Positions 16,824 to 26,686 of a stretch of DNA of 64,000 nucleotides are shown here, piece after piece. Numbering within the stretch: position 1 is the stretch's first letter; each line of letters starts with the position of its first letter. The DNA comes from Azorhizobium oxalatiphilum (GTDB lineage Bacteria > Pseudomonadota > Alphaproteobacteria > Rhizobiales > Xanthobacteraceae), in the NCBI RefSeq assembly GCF_014635325.1, contig NZ_BMCT01000008.1:291682-355681 (forward strand). The letters run 5' to 3'. The position numbers were made by a program, and so were the translations under genes. Under the pieces are notes generated by a model. The model worked only from the letters and a program-made list of their open reading frames with translations. It made no database searches and was not told where the DNA came from.

Positions 16824-19235
16824 ATGAAGTTCACCTGGTCCTGGCTCCAAGAGCATCTGGAAACCACGCAGCCGATGGACGCCATCGTCGAGAAGCTGTC
16901 CCTCATCGGCCTTGAAGTGGAAGGCGTCGAGGACAAGGCGAAGGCGCTGAAATCCTTCGTCGTCGGCGAGGTGCTCACCGCCGAGAAGCATCCCAATGCC
17001 GACAAGCTGCGTCTGTGCTCGGTCGATGTCGGCGCGGGCGCCCCGGTGCAGGTGGTGTGCGGCGCGCCGAACGCGCGCGCCGGCATCAAGGTGGTGTTCG
17101 CCGCCCCCGGCACCGTCATCCCGGACACAGGAACCGAGCTCAAAATTGGCACCATCCGCGGCGTCGAGAGCCGCGGCATGATGTGCTCCGCCCGCGAGCT
17201 GGGCCTCTCCGACGAGCATGAGGGCATCATCGAGCTGCCCGAGGACGCCCCCGTGGGCGCGCCCTTCGCGGACGTGATCGGCCTTAATGATCCGGTGATC
17301 GAGATCGCCGTGACCCCCAACCGCGCCGACTGTCTCGGCGTGTCCGGCGTGGCGCGCGATCTGGCCGCCGCCGGCCTCGGCGAGCTGATGGCCCCGCGCA
17401 TCGCCCCGGTGGAGGGCAAGTTCCCCTCGCCGGTGAAGGTGGCGCTCGACTTCGGCGATACGCCGGCGCTCAGCCCGGCCTTTGCGCTGCGCGTGGTGAA
17501 GGGCGTGAAGAACGGCCCCTCGCCGGAGTGGATGCAGGAGAAGCTGCGCGCCATCGGCCTGCGGCCCATCAACGCGCTGGTGGACATCACCAATTTCCTC
17601 ACCTTCGACCGCAACCGGCCGCTGCACGTGTTCGACCTCGCCAAGGTGAAGGGCGATCTCGTGGTGCGCCGCGCGAAGGAGGGCGAGACCCTGCTGGCGC
17701 TCGACGGCAAGACCTACACGCTGGACGACAGCATGTGCGTCATCGCCGACGAAAAGGGCGTGGAGAGCCTTGCCGGGGTCATGGGCGGCGAGGAGAGCGG
17801 CTGCGACGAGGCCACCGTGGACGTGGTCATCGAGAGCGCGCTGTGGGACCCCATCAACATCGCCCAGACCGGCCGCAAGCTCGGCCTGAACTCGGATGCG
17901 CGCTTCCGCTTCGAGCGCGGCATCGACCCGGCCTACACGCTGCCCGGCCTTGAGCTGGCGACGCACCTCGTGCTGGACATCTGCGGCGGCGAGCCCTCTG
18001 AAGTGGTGCTGGCCGGGGCCATCCCCGACACCACCCGCACCATTTCCTTCCCGCTGTCCGAGGTGAAGCGCCTGTCCGGCCTCGACGCCTCCCGCGCCGA
18101 GATGATCGGCGTGCTGGAAGCGCTCGGCTTCGCCGTCTCGGGTGACGGCGAGGTGGTGGACGTGGTGCCGCCCTCCTGGCGCGGCGACGTGGAAGGCAAG
18201 GCCGACCTCGTGGAAGAGGTGGTGCGCATCCTCGGCCTCGAGCGCGTGGAACCGATCGAGTTCCCCGCTGGCAACACCCGCAAGCCGGTGCTCACCGCGC
18301 TTCAGCTGCGCACCCGCAAGGCGCGCCGTTCGCTCGCCACCCGCGGGCTGGTGGAGGCCGTCACCTGGTCGTTCGTCTCCAAGGCCGAGGCCGAGCTGTT
18401 CGGCGGCGGAAAGGCTGAACTGGCGCTCATCAATCCCATCGCCTCCGACTTGTCGGACATGCGTCCGAGCCTGCTGCCGGGCCTCATCCGCTCGGCTCAG
18501 GCCAATGCGGATCGCGGCTTCGGCGATGTGGCGCTGTTCGAGGTGGGACAGGTGTTCGCGGGCGACCGTCCGCAGGACCAGACCCAGCAGGCCGCCGGCA
18601 TCCGCCGCGCGACCGCGCGTCCCACCGGCGCCGGCCGTCACTGGTCGGGCAAGGCGGTGAATGTGGATGCGTTCGACGCCAAGGCCGATGCGCTGGCAGC
18701 GCTTGCCGCCTGCAATGCGCCGGTGGCGAACCTCCAGATCACCCGCGATGCGCCCGCCTGGTATCACCCCGGCCGCTCCGGCGTGTTCCGCCTCGGCCCG
18801 AACGTGATCGCCGCCTTCGGCGAGCTGCACCCCTCGGTGCTGGAAGCCCTCGACGTGGACGGCCCGGTGGTGGCGTTCGAGATCACGCTCGACCGCGTGC
18901 CCGAGCCCAAGGCCAAGCCCACCAAGGTGAAGCCGCTGCTGGAGATTTCCGCCTTCCAGCCGGTGAAGCGCGACTTCGCCTTTGTCGTGGACCGCACGGT
19001 GAATGCCGGCGACATCGTCAAGGCCGCGCAGGGCGTGGACAAGAAGCTCATCACCGAGGTGAGCGTGTTCGACCTCTATGAGGGCGGCAACATGGGCGAG
19101 GACAAGAAGTCGGTCGCCATCGAAGTCACGCTCCAGCCCCGTGAGCGCACGCTCACCGACGCCGAGATCGAGGCGGTGGCGGGCAAGATCGTCGCCGACG
19201 TGACCAAGAAGACCGGCGCGTCGTTGCGCGGGTGA
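16824..19235 (+). CDS. pheT: Phenylalanine-tRNA ligase beta subunit
   Basis: 803 residues, full length. The N-terminal EMAP-like tRNA-binding domain (about 39-150; [19 protein letters not shown]) is followed by the B3/B4 editing domain (about 210-380), B5 (about 400-475; [15 protein letters not shown]), the catalytic-like core, and a C-terminal ferredoxin-fold anticodon-binding domain (about 707-803; [16 protein letters not shown]). The editing domain hydrolyses Tyr-tRNA(Phe). Same operon as pheS. Downstream is a family A repeat, then a convergent amine oxidase gene. Confidence 0.98.
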   Translation: MKFTWSWLQEHLETTQPMDAIVEKLSLIGLEVEGVEDKAKALKSFVVGEVLTAEKHPNADKLRLCSVDVGAGAPVQVVCGAPNARAGIKVVFAAPGTVIPDTGTELKIGTIRGVESRGMMCSARELGLSDEHEGIIELPEDAPVGAPFADVIGLNDPVIEIAVTPNRADCLGVSGVARDLAAAGLGELMAPRIAPVEGKFPSPVKVALDFGDTPALSPAFALRVVKGVKNGPSPEWMQEKLRAIGLRPINALVDITNFLTFDRNRPLHVFDLAKVKGDLVVRRAKEGETLLALDGKTYTLDDSMCVIADEKGVESLAGVMGGEESGCDEATVDVVIESALWDPINIAQTGRKLGLNSDARFRFERGIDPAYTLPGLELATHLVLDICGGEPSEVVLAGAIPDTTRTISFPLSEVKRLSGLDASRAEMIGVLEALGFAVSGDGEVVDVVPPSWRGDVEGKADLVEEVVRILGLERVEPIEFPAGNTRKPVLTALQLRTRKARRSLATRGLVEAVTWSFVSKAEAELFGGGKAELALINPIASDLSDMRPSLLPGLIRSAQANADRGFGDVALFEVGQVFAGDRPQDQTQQAAGIRRATARPTGAGRHWSGKAVNVDAFDAKADALAALAACNAPVANLQITRDAPAWYHPGRSGVFRLGPNVIAAFGELHPSVLEALDVDGPVVAFEITLDRVPEPKAKPTKVKPLLEISAFQPVKRDFAFVVDRTVNAGDIVKAAQGVDKKLITEVSVFDLYEGGNMGEDKKSVAIEVTLQPRERTLTDAEIEAVAGKIVADVTKKTGASLRG

Positions 19236-19292
19236 TCAGGGGGAGAGCGCGCCCGGTCTCGGCCACGCTACTCCCCTGCCTCTTATGCGGAC

Positions 19293-19402
19293 CGTCATGC
19301 CCGGGCTTGTCCCGGGCATCCACGCCCCGCGGCCAGGAACAGCCTTCGAAGGTTTGCACCGTCGGCCCGACGTGGATGCCCGGGACAAGCCCGGGCATGA
19401 CG
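19293..19402. repeat. Dispersed repeat family A (copy A1), 32-bp perfect inverted arms
   Basis: The arm at 19293-19324 is the exact reverse complement of the arm at 19371-19402, with a 46-bp centre. Each arm is itself a palindrome (ATGCCCGGG-CTTGT-CCCGGGCAT). The element lies between the convergent pheT and amine oxidase genes. Its centre is nearly identical, in the opposite orientation, to that of copy A5 at 63418-63527. Confidence 0.9.
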
Positions 19403-19458
19403 TTGCTCTGTGGTGAAGTTGGGCGCGCTCAAGCGCAGCACCTCAAGCAAGCAGCCGC

Positions 19459-20805
19459 TCAGCGTTCCAGAGCCGCGCCCTGTACGCCAAGAAACCTCAA
19501 CGCCTGCCCGGCCGCCCGTTCGCCCGAGAGCCACGCGCCCGCAACCGTGCCCCACAGCGTCTCATGGGCATGCTCGCCGGCGAAGATCAGCCGGTTGGCC
19601 ACCACTTCGGTGAAGGCGCGGCGCATGTTGCCGCTGCCCGGCAAAGCACAGGAGATCCCGCCCAGCGTCAGCGGATCCTTGCTCCAGCGCGTCTGGATGC
19701 TCTTGCCCATGCGCTTGCCCACGTCCGCCCCGAACTCCGCCTGCAAGGCCGCGCGCACATAGTCCGCGCCCGCATTGTCCTTGCCGTCGGTGAGCGCCTG
19801 CGCGGCCTTGCCGCCCAGCTCCATCACATGCAGGTCGCTGCCGCCGATGCGGGCGTTCAGCACCAGCGTGCGCGCACCTGCGCCCTGCACCAGCAGGGTC
19901 TCGTCCGGCTGCGCGCCGAGCGGATTGCCCGGCAGCAGGAAGGCCACATGCTCGCGATGGCCCAAGGGAATGCGCTCGATGGCGCTGCGCTGGCGGGTGG
20001 GCAGGCCGGGCGAGATGCGGATCTTGCCGGCAGAGAAGAGGCTCGGCGGCACGGCAAGGATGACGGCGCGCCCGGTGAGCGTGCCGCGCGCCGTGCGCAC
20101 CTCCACATTGCGCGGGCCGTAGTCCACCGCCGTGGCGGCCGTCTCCAGCCGCACGTTCAGTCCCTCGGCGAGCTTGGCCACCAGCGTGCCGAGTCCGGCG
20201 CGGCTGAGCAGCGCCTCATCGCGGTCATCGGCGCGGGAGAAATCCACGGTGGAGACCTGATCCAGCTCGCGCGCGCAGCGCAGCGGGCCGAGCAGGAAGG
20301 TGGCGAGCGGACCATACGGCCCGAGGTCCGGCGGCAGCACGCGGGCGGCGGGCAAATCGCGGCCCGCGTCTCCGGCCGCCCCGATGGCGCGCTCGGCGCG
20401 GCGGGTGGCGGCGACGAAATCCTCATAAGCCGTGTCGCCGGCTTCCTTCAGGCCCTGATAGAGCCGGGCGCCGCGCGGCGCGGCGTAAAGCTCAAGCCCG
20501 GCCTGCCGGCCCAGCTCCGCCAGCGGCAGGCCGGCGGGGGCATGCAGGCGGCGGGCGCCGAGATCGAAGGGCACACCGAAGGCGGCAGTGTCGGTGGAGG
20601 TGCGCCCGCCCACGCGCTTGCCGGCCTCGATGAGGGCATAGGAGCGTCCGGCGGCGGCCACGCGGCGGGCGGCGGCGATGCCGGCGGCGCCCGCGCCCAC
20701 GATCACCACATCCACCTGTCCGGAGGTCTGCCCGAGGGCATGCGCGAAGGCGGGAAGCGAGAAGGCGCCCGCCAGCAAGGCGCGCCGGGAGAAAGCGGCG
20801 CTCAT
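19459..20805 (-). CDS. Flavin amine oxidase, probable Tat-exported
   Basis: 448 residues from the ATG at 20805. The N terminus SAAFSRRALLAGAF is a twin-arginine-like signal ending near AHALGQT, suggesting export of the folded flavoprotein. The FAD fold is VDVVIVGAGAAGIAAARRVA (about 29-48), followed by EAGKRVGGRTST, the GGR motif of monoamine oxidases. The C terminus has RLIFAGEHAHETLWGTVAGA, the second FAD-binding motif, and ends LSGERAAGQALRFL. Substrate unknown; a polyamine or other amine is likely. The frame extends to 20862 but that would bury the signal. Convergent with pheT. Confidence 0.86.
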   Translation of the reverse strand: MSAAFSRRALLAGAFSLPAFAHALGQTSGQVDVVIVGAGAAGIAAARRVAAAGRSYALIEAGKRVGGRTSTDTAAFGVPFDLGARRLHAPAGLPLAELGRQAGLELYAAPRGARLYQGLKEAGDTAYEDFVAATRRAERAIGAAGDAGRDLPAARVLPPDLGPYGPLATFLLGPLRCARELDQVSTVDFSRADDRDEALLSRAGLGTLVAKLAEGLNVRLETAATAVDYGPRNVEVRTARGTLTGRAVILAVPPSLFSAGKIRISPGLPTRQRSAIERIPLGHREHVAFLLPGNPLGAQPDETLLVQGAGARTLVLNARIGGSDLHVMELGGKAAQALTDGKDNAGADYVRAALQAEFGADVGKRMGKSIQTRWSKDPLTLGGISCALPGSGNMRRAFTEVVANRLIFAGEHAHETLWGTVAGAWLSGERAAGQALRFLGVQGAALER

Positions 20806-20933
20806 CGGATCATCTCCCGTGGGAGGACGGCGAAACGGCAAACCATGGCGCAGGTTTAGCACGCCGGAGGGGGCGTTTGAAAATTGCCTGTTGGTGCAGG
20901 AAAGGGTGCGCGCGCGTCAGGCTTGGCGGGCCT

Positions 20934-21070
20934 ACCCCCTCCCCCCCTTGCGGGGGAGGGTTGGGGAGGGGGGTAATGCCCTCTCCGCAAAAGCAAAACC
21001 TGCGGGCGCGACAGATGCAGCCGCGATACCCCCCTCTCCAACTCTCCCCCGCAAGGGGGGAGAGGGCGCG
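20934..21070. repeat. Dispersed repeat family B (copy B1)
   Basis: Two inverted-repeat arms: one with CCCCTTGCGGGGGAGGG and TTGGGGAGGGGGG (20934-20973), the other with TCTCCAACTCTCCCCC and GCAAGGGGGGAGAGGG (21030-21066), separated by about 56 bp. The same element, in reverse orientation, is at 52592-52737. The space between the amine oxidase start (20805) and ispA (21125) holds this repeat and no gene. Confidence 0.85.
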
Positions 21071-21124
21071 TTCCACGAGGGGAGAGCGTGATCTCATCCA
21101 GCAGCGAGGCGGCGGGCGGAGACG

Positions 21125-22060
21125 TCAGTTCTGCCGCTCGGCCACGAAGCGGGCGGCGGCGGCCAGTGTCTCGCCCTTGGCGCCGAAGGGGGTGAGCGCA
21201 TGGGTGGCTTCGGTGACGAGCGAGGCCAGAACCTCGCGCGCGGCGGGCACGCCGAGGGCCGAGACGAGGGTCGCCTTGCCGGCTTCGCTGTCCTTGCCCA
21301 CCTGCTTGCCCATGGCCTCCGACGTGCCTTCCACATCAAGCAGGTCGTCGGCGATCTGGAAGGCGGCGCCCAACGCCGTGCCATAGGCGGCAAGCGCCGC
21401 GCAGGCCTCGGGGCCAGCCCCGCCGATGATGGCGCCCGCCTCCACGCTGGCGGCCAGCAGCGCGCCGGTCTTCATGGCCTGAAGGTCGCGGATCTCGGGA
21501 ATGTCGAGGTCGAGCGGCACGCCATCGGCAAAGCGCCCTTCCGCCGCCAGATCCAGCATCTGCCCGCCCACCATGCCGCCGAGGCCCGAAGCGCGGGCCA
21601 GCAGGCGCACCAGCGCGATGCGCACGGCCGGGCTCTTGTGGGCGTCCTCGCCGGTCAGCAGGTCGAAGGCGAGCGTCAGCAGGGCATCGCCGGCGAGAAT
21701 GGCGGTGGCCTCTCCATAGGCCACATGCACCGTGGGCCGGCCCCGGCGCAGCAGATCATTGTCCATGGCCGGCAGGTCGTCATGAATCAGCGAGTAGCAA
21801 TGCACGCACTCGATGGCCGCGGCCGTGGTGATAGCACCTTCCAGCGGCACGTCGAACAGCGCCGCCGTCTCGGCCACCAGCAGCGGGCGCAGGCGCTTGC
21901 CGCCGTCCAGCGCGCCATGGCGCATGGCGGCCATCAGCCGGTCCGGCCGCCGCCGTTCGCCGGCAAGGGCGGTATCGGCGAGCGCGTCCACGAGCCGCTG
22001 CTCGGTGGCGGCGGCAATGGCTGTGAAACGCTGGGGCAGGGAAGTGGGGGCAGGGGTCAC
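21125..22060 (-). CDS. ispA: Farnesyl diphosphate synthase / polyprenyl synthetase
   Basis: Condenses isopentenyl diphosphate with dimethylallyl and geranyl diphosphates to supply farnesyl diphosphate for quinones, hopanoids and undecaprenol. 311 residues from the GTG at 22060, the usual length; the upstream frame to 22210 overlaps the divergent mtgA and has no Met. First Asp-rich motif DDLPAMDND in [14 protein letters not shown]; second DDLLDVEG in [12 protein letters not shown]; the GGKRLRP substrate motif and the MKTGAL segment are also present. Chain length is inferred from the FARM motif type; a geranylgeranyl product cannot be fully excluded. Confidence 0.9.
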   Translation of the reverse strand: MTPAPTSLPQRFTAIAAATEQRLVDALADTALAGERRRPDRLMAAMRHGALDGGKRLRPLLVAETAALFDVPLEGAITTAAAIECVHCYSLIHDDLPAMDNDLLRRGRPTVHVAYGEATAILAGDALLTLAFDLLTGEDAHKSPAVRIALVRLLARASGLGGMVGGQMLDLAAEGRFADGVPLDLDIPEIRDLQAMKTGALLAASVEAGAIIGGAGPEACAALAAYGTALGAAFQIADDLLDVEGTSEAMGKQVGKDSEAGKATLVSALGVPAAREVLASLVTEATHALTPFGAKGETLAAAARFVAERQN

Positions 22061-22200
22061 GGCTTTGCGTTTCGGTTGGCATTGACGTTGGGCCTCGGGG
22101 TGCCCCAACCAGAGGGGGCGGTCAAGCCGCCGCTGCGACAATGTCCCGGCGAACCGTGCTGTTGGGGAACCCGACCGCAAGCTGGACCGTTCGTGGAGGG

Positions 22201-22902
22201 ATGATGGCACGGCGGGGTAAGATGCGGGTCCTGCGCATAGTGGTCCGGGTGGCGATCGTCCTGGTGCTGGCGCCGCTGGTGCTGTCGGTCCTCTATAATT
22301 TCATCAATCCGGTCTCGACGCTGATGCTCGGCCGCTGGCTCACTGGCGAGCGGGTGGAGCGCATCTGGACCCCCATCGATCGCATCTCCCCCACTCTGGT
22401 GCGGACCGTGATCGCCTCCGAGGATGCCCGCTTCTGCCGGCACTGGGGGGTGGATCTGGAAGAGATCCGCGCCGCCATCGAGAAGGCGGACGACGAGATC
22501 GGCGAGGCGCGGGGCGCCTCCACCATCACCATGCAGGTAGCGAAAAATCTGTTTCTCTGGAACTCGCGCTCCTTCATCCGCAAGGGGCTGGAGATGCCGC
22601 TGGCGCTGTGGATCGACCTCGTGATCCCCAAAAGGCGGCTGATGGAGATCTATCTCAACATTGCCGAATGGGGGCCGGACGGGGAATTCGGCATCGAGGC
22701 CGGCGCCCGCCGCGCCTTCCGCAAGAGCGCGGCGCAGCTCACCGCGTCGGAATCCGCGCTCATGGCGGTGATGCTGCCCAATCCCATCCGCCGCGATGCG
22801 GGCCGCCCCGGACCGGGCGTGCGACGGCTCGCCGGCAATCTGGGCGTGCGGGTGGACCGCGAGGGGCCGGAGATCGTCTCCTGCCTCGGGCTCGGGCGAT
22901 AA
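22201..22902 (+). CDS. mtgA: Monofunctional peptidoglycan transglycosylase
   Basis: Polymerises lipid II into glycan strands in the periplasm. About 233 residues, GT51 family. One N-terminal membrane helix ([21 protein letters not shown]) anchors it. GT51 motifs: [15 protein letters not shown] with the catalytic Glu, [16 protein letters not shown], the [12 protein letters not shown] segment, and [15 protein letters not shown] with the second Glu. The GGAGG at 22195-22199 suits the second Met (22204) slightly better than the first (22201). Divergent from ispA. Confidence 0.95.
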   Translation: MMARRGKMRVLRIVVRVAIVLVLAPLVLSVLYNFINPVSTLMLGRWLTGERVERIWTPIDRISPTLVRTVIASEDARFCRHWGVDLEEIRAAIEKADDEIGEARGASTITMQVAKNLFLWNSRSFIRKGLEMPLALWIDLVIPKRRLMEIYLNIAEWGPDGEFGIEAGARRAFRKSAAQLTASESALMAVMLPNPIRRDAGRPGPGVRRLAGNLGVRVDREGPEIVSCLGLGR

Positions 22903-23014
22903 AGCCATTCCAGCGGACGCACGCAGCGGTTCTGCGTCCGGAATCGCGCCGGTATGAACGAGGCGTGTGGGGGCGGGTCTTGATCCCGCCGTGCTCCATG
23001 CCCACAAAGGGAGC

Positions 23015-23671
23015 ATGAGCGAGAGAAGCCCGATGACCCAGCCCGTTTCCAGCCAGAGCCCCGTCACGCCTGCGACGGAGGTGCCACCCGTGGCCGCCCC
23101 CGCCAAGCCGAAGATGGGCCTTGGCCTCAAGCTGGGGCTGGAGATGGGGCCGCTGGCGCTGTTCTTCGCCGGCAATTCCTATGGCGGCATCTATGTCGCC
23201 ACCGGCGTGTTCATGGTGGCGACCCTCGCTGCGCTCATCGCCATGTGGGTGCTGGCGCGCAAGATCGCGGTCATGCCGCTGGTCTCGGCGGTGGTGGTGA
23301 TGGTGTTCGGCACGCTGACGCTGGTGCTTCAGGACGACCATTTCATCAAGATCAAGCCGACGCTGGTGAACGCCCTGTTCGGCGTGCTGCTGCTGGGCGG
23401 CCTCATGTTCCGCAAGCCGCTGCTGCCTTACGTGCTCGACGGCATGGTCAAGCTCACCGCCGAAGGCTGGCGCATCCTGACCATCCGCTGGGGCGTATTC
23501 TTCCTCGTCATGGCGGTGCTGAACGAGGTGGTGTGGCGCTCGGTGTCCACGGATACGTGGGTGAATTTCAAGACCTTCGGCTATCTGCCGCTGACCTTCA
23601 TCTTCGCAATGGCGCAGGCCCCGCTCATGGCCCGCTACGAGGACAAGAGCGCCAAGACCGAAGAGGCGTGA
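23015..23671 (+). CDS. yciB: Inner membrane-spanning protein YciB (septation protein A family)
   Basis: 218 residues from the ATG at 23015, which has an AAGGGAG ribosome site. After a Pro/Val-rich N-terminal tail of about 30 residues come five to six membrane helices. Diagnostic YciB/IspZ segments: LGLEMGPLALFFAGN, LVLQDDHFIKIKPTLVNALFG, GWRILTIRWGVFFLVMAVLNE and VNFKTFGYLPLTFIFAMAQ. Family members are implicated in cell envelope or septum formation. The gene is 112 bp downstream of mtgA on the same strand and converges on ccmG. Confidence 0.93.
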   Translation: MSERSPMTQPVSSQSPVTPATEVPPVAAPAKPKMGLGLKLGLEMGPLALFFAGNSYGGIYVATGVFMVATLAALIAMWVLARKIAVMPLVSAVVVMVFGTLTLVLQDDHFIKIKPTLVNALFGVLLLGGLMFRKPLLPYVLDGMVKLTAEGWRILTIRWGVFFLVMAVLNEVVWRSVSTDTWVNFKTFGYLPLTFIFAMAQAPLMARYEDKSAKTEEA

Positions 23672-23705
23672 GCGTTAAGGCGGTCGGCCCTCGGGCCGCC
23701 CGCTC

Positions 23706-24293
23706 TCAGGACGTCGGCTTGCCCGACAGGCGCGTGATCAGAGGCAGCAGCTTGTCGCGGATGGTGGCCTCGCTCAGGGGGCCGACGAATTTCTCCGCAA
23801 TCGTGCCGTCCTGCGCCAGAACGAATGTCTCCGGCACGCCATAGACGCCCCAGTCGATGGCGGAGCGGCCGGCGGGGTCCACGCCCACCGCCGCATAGGG
23901 CAGGCCGAAGGTGCCGAGGAAGCGCCGGGCGTTCTCCGGCTGGTCCTTGTAGTTCAGCCCCACCAGCAGGATGCGCGGATCGCGGGAGAGCTGCATCAGC
24001 AGCGGATGCTCCTCGCGGCAGGGCGCGCACCACGACGCCCACACGTTCAGCACCGCCACCTTGCCCTTGAGGGCGTCCGTGGTGATGCCCGGTACCGGGC
24101 CGTTGGCGCCGGTCAGGCCCGGCAGCGGCTCAAGGCTGATGGCGGGGGCCGGCCGTCCGGTGAGGGCGGAGGGGATGCGCGAGGGATCGCCCGAATAGAG
24201 GCCCACGGCGAACAACCCCGCCAGCGCGAGGAAGGCCACCACCGGCAGCGCCACGAACAGCGGACGGCGGCGGCGGGGCGCTTCGGTGGCCAT
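23706..24293 (-). CDS. ccmG: Cytochrome c biogenesis thioredoxin CcmG/DsbE
   Basis: Membrane-anchored periplasmic thiol-disulfide oxidoreductase that keeps apocytochrome c heme-binding Cys residues reduced. 195 residues; N-terminal anchor RRRPLFVALPVVAFLALAGLFA split across an Arg-rich start and one helix. The thioredoxin active site is WASWCAPCREEHP (WCxPC), with the GVPETFVLAQDG cis-Pro segment that marks CcmG. The ccmD stop is 3 bp from its start, so it is the last gene of the ccm cluster here. Confidence 0.96.
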   Translation of the reverse strand: MATEAPRRRRPLFVALPVVAFLALAGLFAVGLYSGDPSRIPSALTGRPAPAISLEPLPGLTGANGPVPGITTDALKGKVAVLNVWASWCAPCREEHPLLMQLSRDPRILLVGLNYKDQPENARRFLGTFGLPYAAVGVDPAGRSAIDWGVYGVPETFVLAQDGTIAEKFVGPLSEATIRDKLLPLITRLSGKPTS

Positions 24294-24296
24294 GGG

Positions 24297-24452
24297 TCAG
24301 CCCTGACGGGCGCGGCGGCGGATGCCGCGCGCTTCCAGATCGGCCAGCGCCCGGCGCTGCACCCGGTTGTCCCAGATCAGCGCCAGCGTCAGCACGCCAA
24401 GTCCGATGAAAGCGGTCCCGTAGGCCGCGGCGATGAAGGCGGTATGACTCAT
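24297..24452 (-). CDS. ccmD: Heme exporter protein CcmD
   Basis: Very small 51-residue membrane protein: MSHTAFIAAAYGTAFIGLG starts the single hydrophobic helix (about 6-27), followed by a basic tail (NRVQRRALADLEARG). CcmD stabilises CcmE binding to the CcmABC complex. It sits in the standard place between ccmC and ccmG, 4 bp after ccmC. Its length and tail match the family; a longer frame on the same strand is spurious. Confidence 0.92.
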   Translation of the reverse strand: MSHTAFIAAAYGTAFIGLGVLTLALIWDNRVQRRALADLEARGIRRRARQG

Positions 24453-24456
24453 CTCT

Positions 24457-25188
24457 TCACAATCCTGCCTGCGCCGCGGCACGGGCTTCCAGCGCCTGCA
24501 CACGGCGCCGCAGAATTTCCGTCCGCATGGCCAGCATATGCAGGGCAAGGAACAGAAGGGTGAATCCCGCTGCGCAGGCCAGCAACGGCCACAGCAGGCT
24601 GCCCTCGATGGCGGATCCGCCCATCCGGAACACCGAGGCGGGCTGGTGAAGGGTGTTCCACCAGTCCACGGAAAACTTGACAATAGGTACGTTGATAAAG
24701 CCGACCAATGTCAAAACCGAGGCGGCTCTGCCGGCCCGGTTGGGATCGTCGATGGCCGCGCGCAGGGCCATGATGCCGAGATAGAGCAGGAACAGCACCA
24801 GCACCGAGGTGAGGCGGGCGTCCCATACCCAGTAGGTGCCCCACATGGGCCGGCCCCAGAGCGCGCCGGTGATGAGGCACAGGCAGGTGAAGACGGCGCC
24901 GATGGGGGCGAGCGCCTTGTGCGCCACGTCCGCCAGCGGGTGGCGCCACACCAGCACGCCCAGCGAGGAGCCGGCCATCAGGCTGTAGCCCATCATGGCG
25001 AGCCAGGCGAACGGCACGTGGATGTACATGATCCGCACCGTCTCGCCCTGCTGGTAGTCGGCCGGGGCCAGGAAGGCGAGCGCGAGGCCCGCGCCCAGCA
25101 CGAGCACGGCCGCGCCCCAGAGCCACGGCATCAGCCGGTCGGACAGCCACATGAAACGGGTGGGATTGGCAAGATTGAGCAGGCCCAT
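24457..25188 (-). CDS. ccmC: Heme exporter/handling protein CcmC
   Basis: Six-helix membrane protein that presents heme to CcmE. 243 residues, full length. The periplasmic tryptophan-rich heme motif is WGRPMWGTYWVWDARLTS (about residues 110-127), with flanking His residues (IYIHVPFAW type, here MYIHVPFAW, and WWNTLHQPAS). Part of the ccm set, but separated from ccmB by a plus-strand DUF1579 gene, so it probably has its own promoter in the 198 bp before it. Confidence 0.97.
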   Translation of the reverse strand: MGLLNLANPTRFMWLSDRLMPWLWGAAVLVLGAGLALAFLAPADYQQGETVRIMYIHVPFAWLAMMGYSLMAGSSLGVLVWRHPLADVAHKALAPIGAVFTCLCLITGALWGRPMWGTYWVWDARLTSVLVLFLLYLGIMALRAAIDDPNRAGRAASVLTLVGFINVPIVKFSVDWWNTLHQPASVFRMGGSAIEGSLLWPLLACAAGFTLLFLALHMLAMRTEILRRRVQALEARAAAQAGL

Positions 25189-25386
25189 GGGCGCCTTCTA
25201 GAGCGGCTGGAGCGGCGAGGGAAGCGGTCTTGCCCTGCCTCACCGTGGCGCGGGGCGGCCGCGCGCGCGAATGTGACCGGGCTTGCGGCTCCAATGGCCG
25301 CTGCCGGAGTTCAGAAATAGAATGGCTTTAACCCAGCGTCATTGATGCAGCGCAGGCTATGCGCGCCAACACAGGGAGAGAGACCG

Positions 25387-25866
25387 ATGCAGCCCGCCAC
25401 CCCGAGGGACGAGCATAGCTGGCTCATGCGCATGGTCGGCGACTGGGCCTACGACTTCTCCACCTCCATGGACGAAGGTGACAAGGCGCACATGACCGGC
25501 ACCGAGCGGGTGCGGGCCATCGGCAGATTATGGGTGGTGGCGGAATCGGACGGGGAGACCGAGGACGGCCAGCGCGCCACCAACATCCTGACGCTGGGCT
25601 TCGACCCGGATCTCGGCCGCTTTGTCGGCAGCTTCATCTCCTCCTCCATGACGAAGCTCTGGACCTATGAGGGCGACCTCGCCCCGCAGGGCGATGTGCT
25701 GAACCTCTTCGCCGAGGGGCCGAGCTTCACCGGGGAGGGCAACACCAGCTATCGCGACATCGTGGAATGGGTGGATGCGGACACCCGCCTGTTCCATTCC
25801 GAGGGGCGGATGCCGGACGGCAGCTGGAACCGCTTCATGACCGGCCGCTACCGCCGCATCGGCTGA
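25387..25866 (+). CDS. DUF1579-family protein
   Basis: 159 residues, cytosolic, from the ATG at 25387 (AGGGAGAG ribosome site). The lipocalin-like beta pattern starts HSWLMRMVGDWAYDFSTSM, then IGRLWVVAESDGE, ILTLGFDPDLGRFVGSFI and WNRFMTGRYRRIG, which are the DUF1579 landmarks. Function of the family is unknown. It lies on the plus strand inside the minus-strand ccm cluster, between ccmC and ccmB, and ends 9 bp from the ccmB stop. Confidence 0.85.
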   Translation: MQPATPRDEHSWLMRMVGDWAYDFSTSMDEGDKAHMTGTERVRAIGRLWVVAESDGETEDGQRATNILTLGFDPDLGRFVGSFISSSMTKLWTYEGDLAPQGDVLNLFAEGPSFTGEGNTSYRDIVEWVDADTRLFHSEGRMPDGSWNRFMTGRYRRIG

Positions 25867-25875
25867 ACGTCCTCC

Positions 25876-26547
25876 TCAGGCCCGTGCGGTCCGCAGCGCC
25901 GCTGCCGCTGCCACCGGGCCGAGCACCAGCGCGAACAGCGTCAGGCCCATCAGGATGCGGAACGGCGTGCCGAAGGGTACCGGCCCGGTGATGGCGGCGC
26001 TGGTGGCGGAGACGGCGAAGATCAGCACCGGGATCGCCAGCGGCAGCACCAGCACCGCGATCAGCAGCCCGCCGCGCCGGAAGGCGCCGGAGAAGGCCGC
26101 GCCGATGAGGCCCAGCGCCGTCACCGCCGGCGTGCCCACCAGCAGGGTCAGCACCACCGCGCCGATGCCGTTGAAATCGATGTTGAGCATCAACGCCAGC
26201 ACGGGTGCCGCCAGCACCAGCGGAAGGCCGGTGGCGAGCCAGTGGGCGAGGCCCTTGGCGGCCGCCACCAGTTCCAGCGGCAGAGGGGACAGGGAGAGCG
26301 CGTCCAGCGCGCCGTCTTCCACGTCGCTGGCGAACAGCCGCTCAAGGCCGATCAGGCTGGCGAGCAGAGCCCCGATCCAGAGGATCGCGGGGCCGATGCG
26401 GGCGAGCAGAGCGAGATCCGGCCCCACAGCGAACGGCATGATGGTGACGACGGAGAGGAAGAAGACGACGCCGAGCCCGGCGCCGCCGCCGGAGCGCAGG
26501 GCAAGGCGCAGGTCGCGGCCGACGATGGCGAGAAATGCGGAGATCAT
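25876..26547 (-). CDS. ccmB: Heme exporter membrane protein CcmB
   Basis: Permease subunit of the CcmAB ABC complex, which releases holo-CcmE from CcmC. 223 residues with six predicted helices; family landmarks are FAVGPDLALLARIGPAILWI, LLASLIGLERLFASDVEDG and the LEALS/LVAAKGLAHW region. The ATP-binding partner ccmA is upstream on the same strand, separated by a family C repeat that fills the 136-bp gap. Confidence 0.95.
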   Translation of the reverse strand: MISAFLAIVGRDLRLALRSGGGAGLGVVFFLSVVTIMPFAVGPDLALLARIGPAILWIGALLASLIGLERLFASDVEDGALDALSLSPLPLELVAAAKGLAHWLATGLPLVLAAPVLALMLNIDFNGIGAVVLTLLVGTPAVTALGLIGAAFSGAFRRGGLLIAVLVLPLAIPVLIFAVSATSAAITGPVPFGTPFRILMGLTLFALVLGPVAAAAALRTARA

Positions 26548-26556
26548 GGGAACAGT

Positions 26557-26686
26557 CTAGAGCCGGATCAGTTCAGATGGAAACCATCTGAACTGTGAAT
26601 CCGCCTCTAACACTTTGATAGAGAACATCTTACGGCTTCGATTGCGGAGCAATCAAAGCCGGATGTGCTCTGAGCCGGATCACTTA
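26557..26686. repeat. Dispersed repeat family C (copy C2) between ccmA and ccmB
   Basis: Starts CTAGAGCCGGATC (26557). Module a is CAGATGG/CCATCTG with arms TTCAGATGG and CCATCTGAA, then GTGAATCCGCCTC. Module b is the stem CGGCTTCGATTGC-GGA-GCAATCAAAGCCGG (26633-26662). It ends GTGCTCTGAGCCGGATCACTT. The ccmA stop codon (26684-26686) lies in the tail, and the ccmB start is 9 bp from the other end, so the element is exactly the spacer between two operon genes. Confidence 0.85.

Noticed and set aside
15564..18830. 1088-residue minus-strand open frame opposite pheS and pheT
   Set aside because: High-GC genes often leave the opposite strand open. The translation is low-complexity His/Gly/Arg-rich with no domain, and pheS/pheT are certain. 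Similar shadows at 461-2491, 4940-6838, 27533-29980, 32504-35560 and 51166-53736 were rejected for the same reason.
20810..21097. Open frames crossing repeat B1 on both strands
   Set aside because: Their sequence is made by the repeat (PSPARGG/LPRKGG-like runs), as seen in the other family B copies, so they are not genes.
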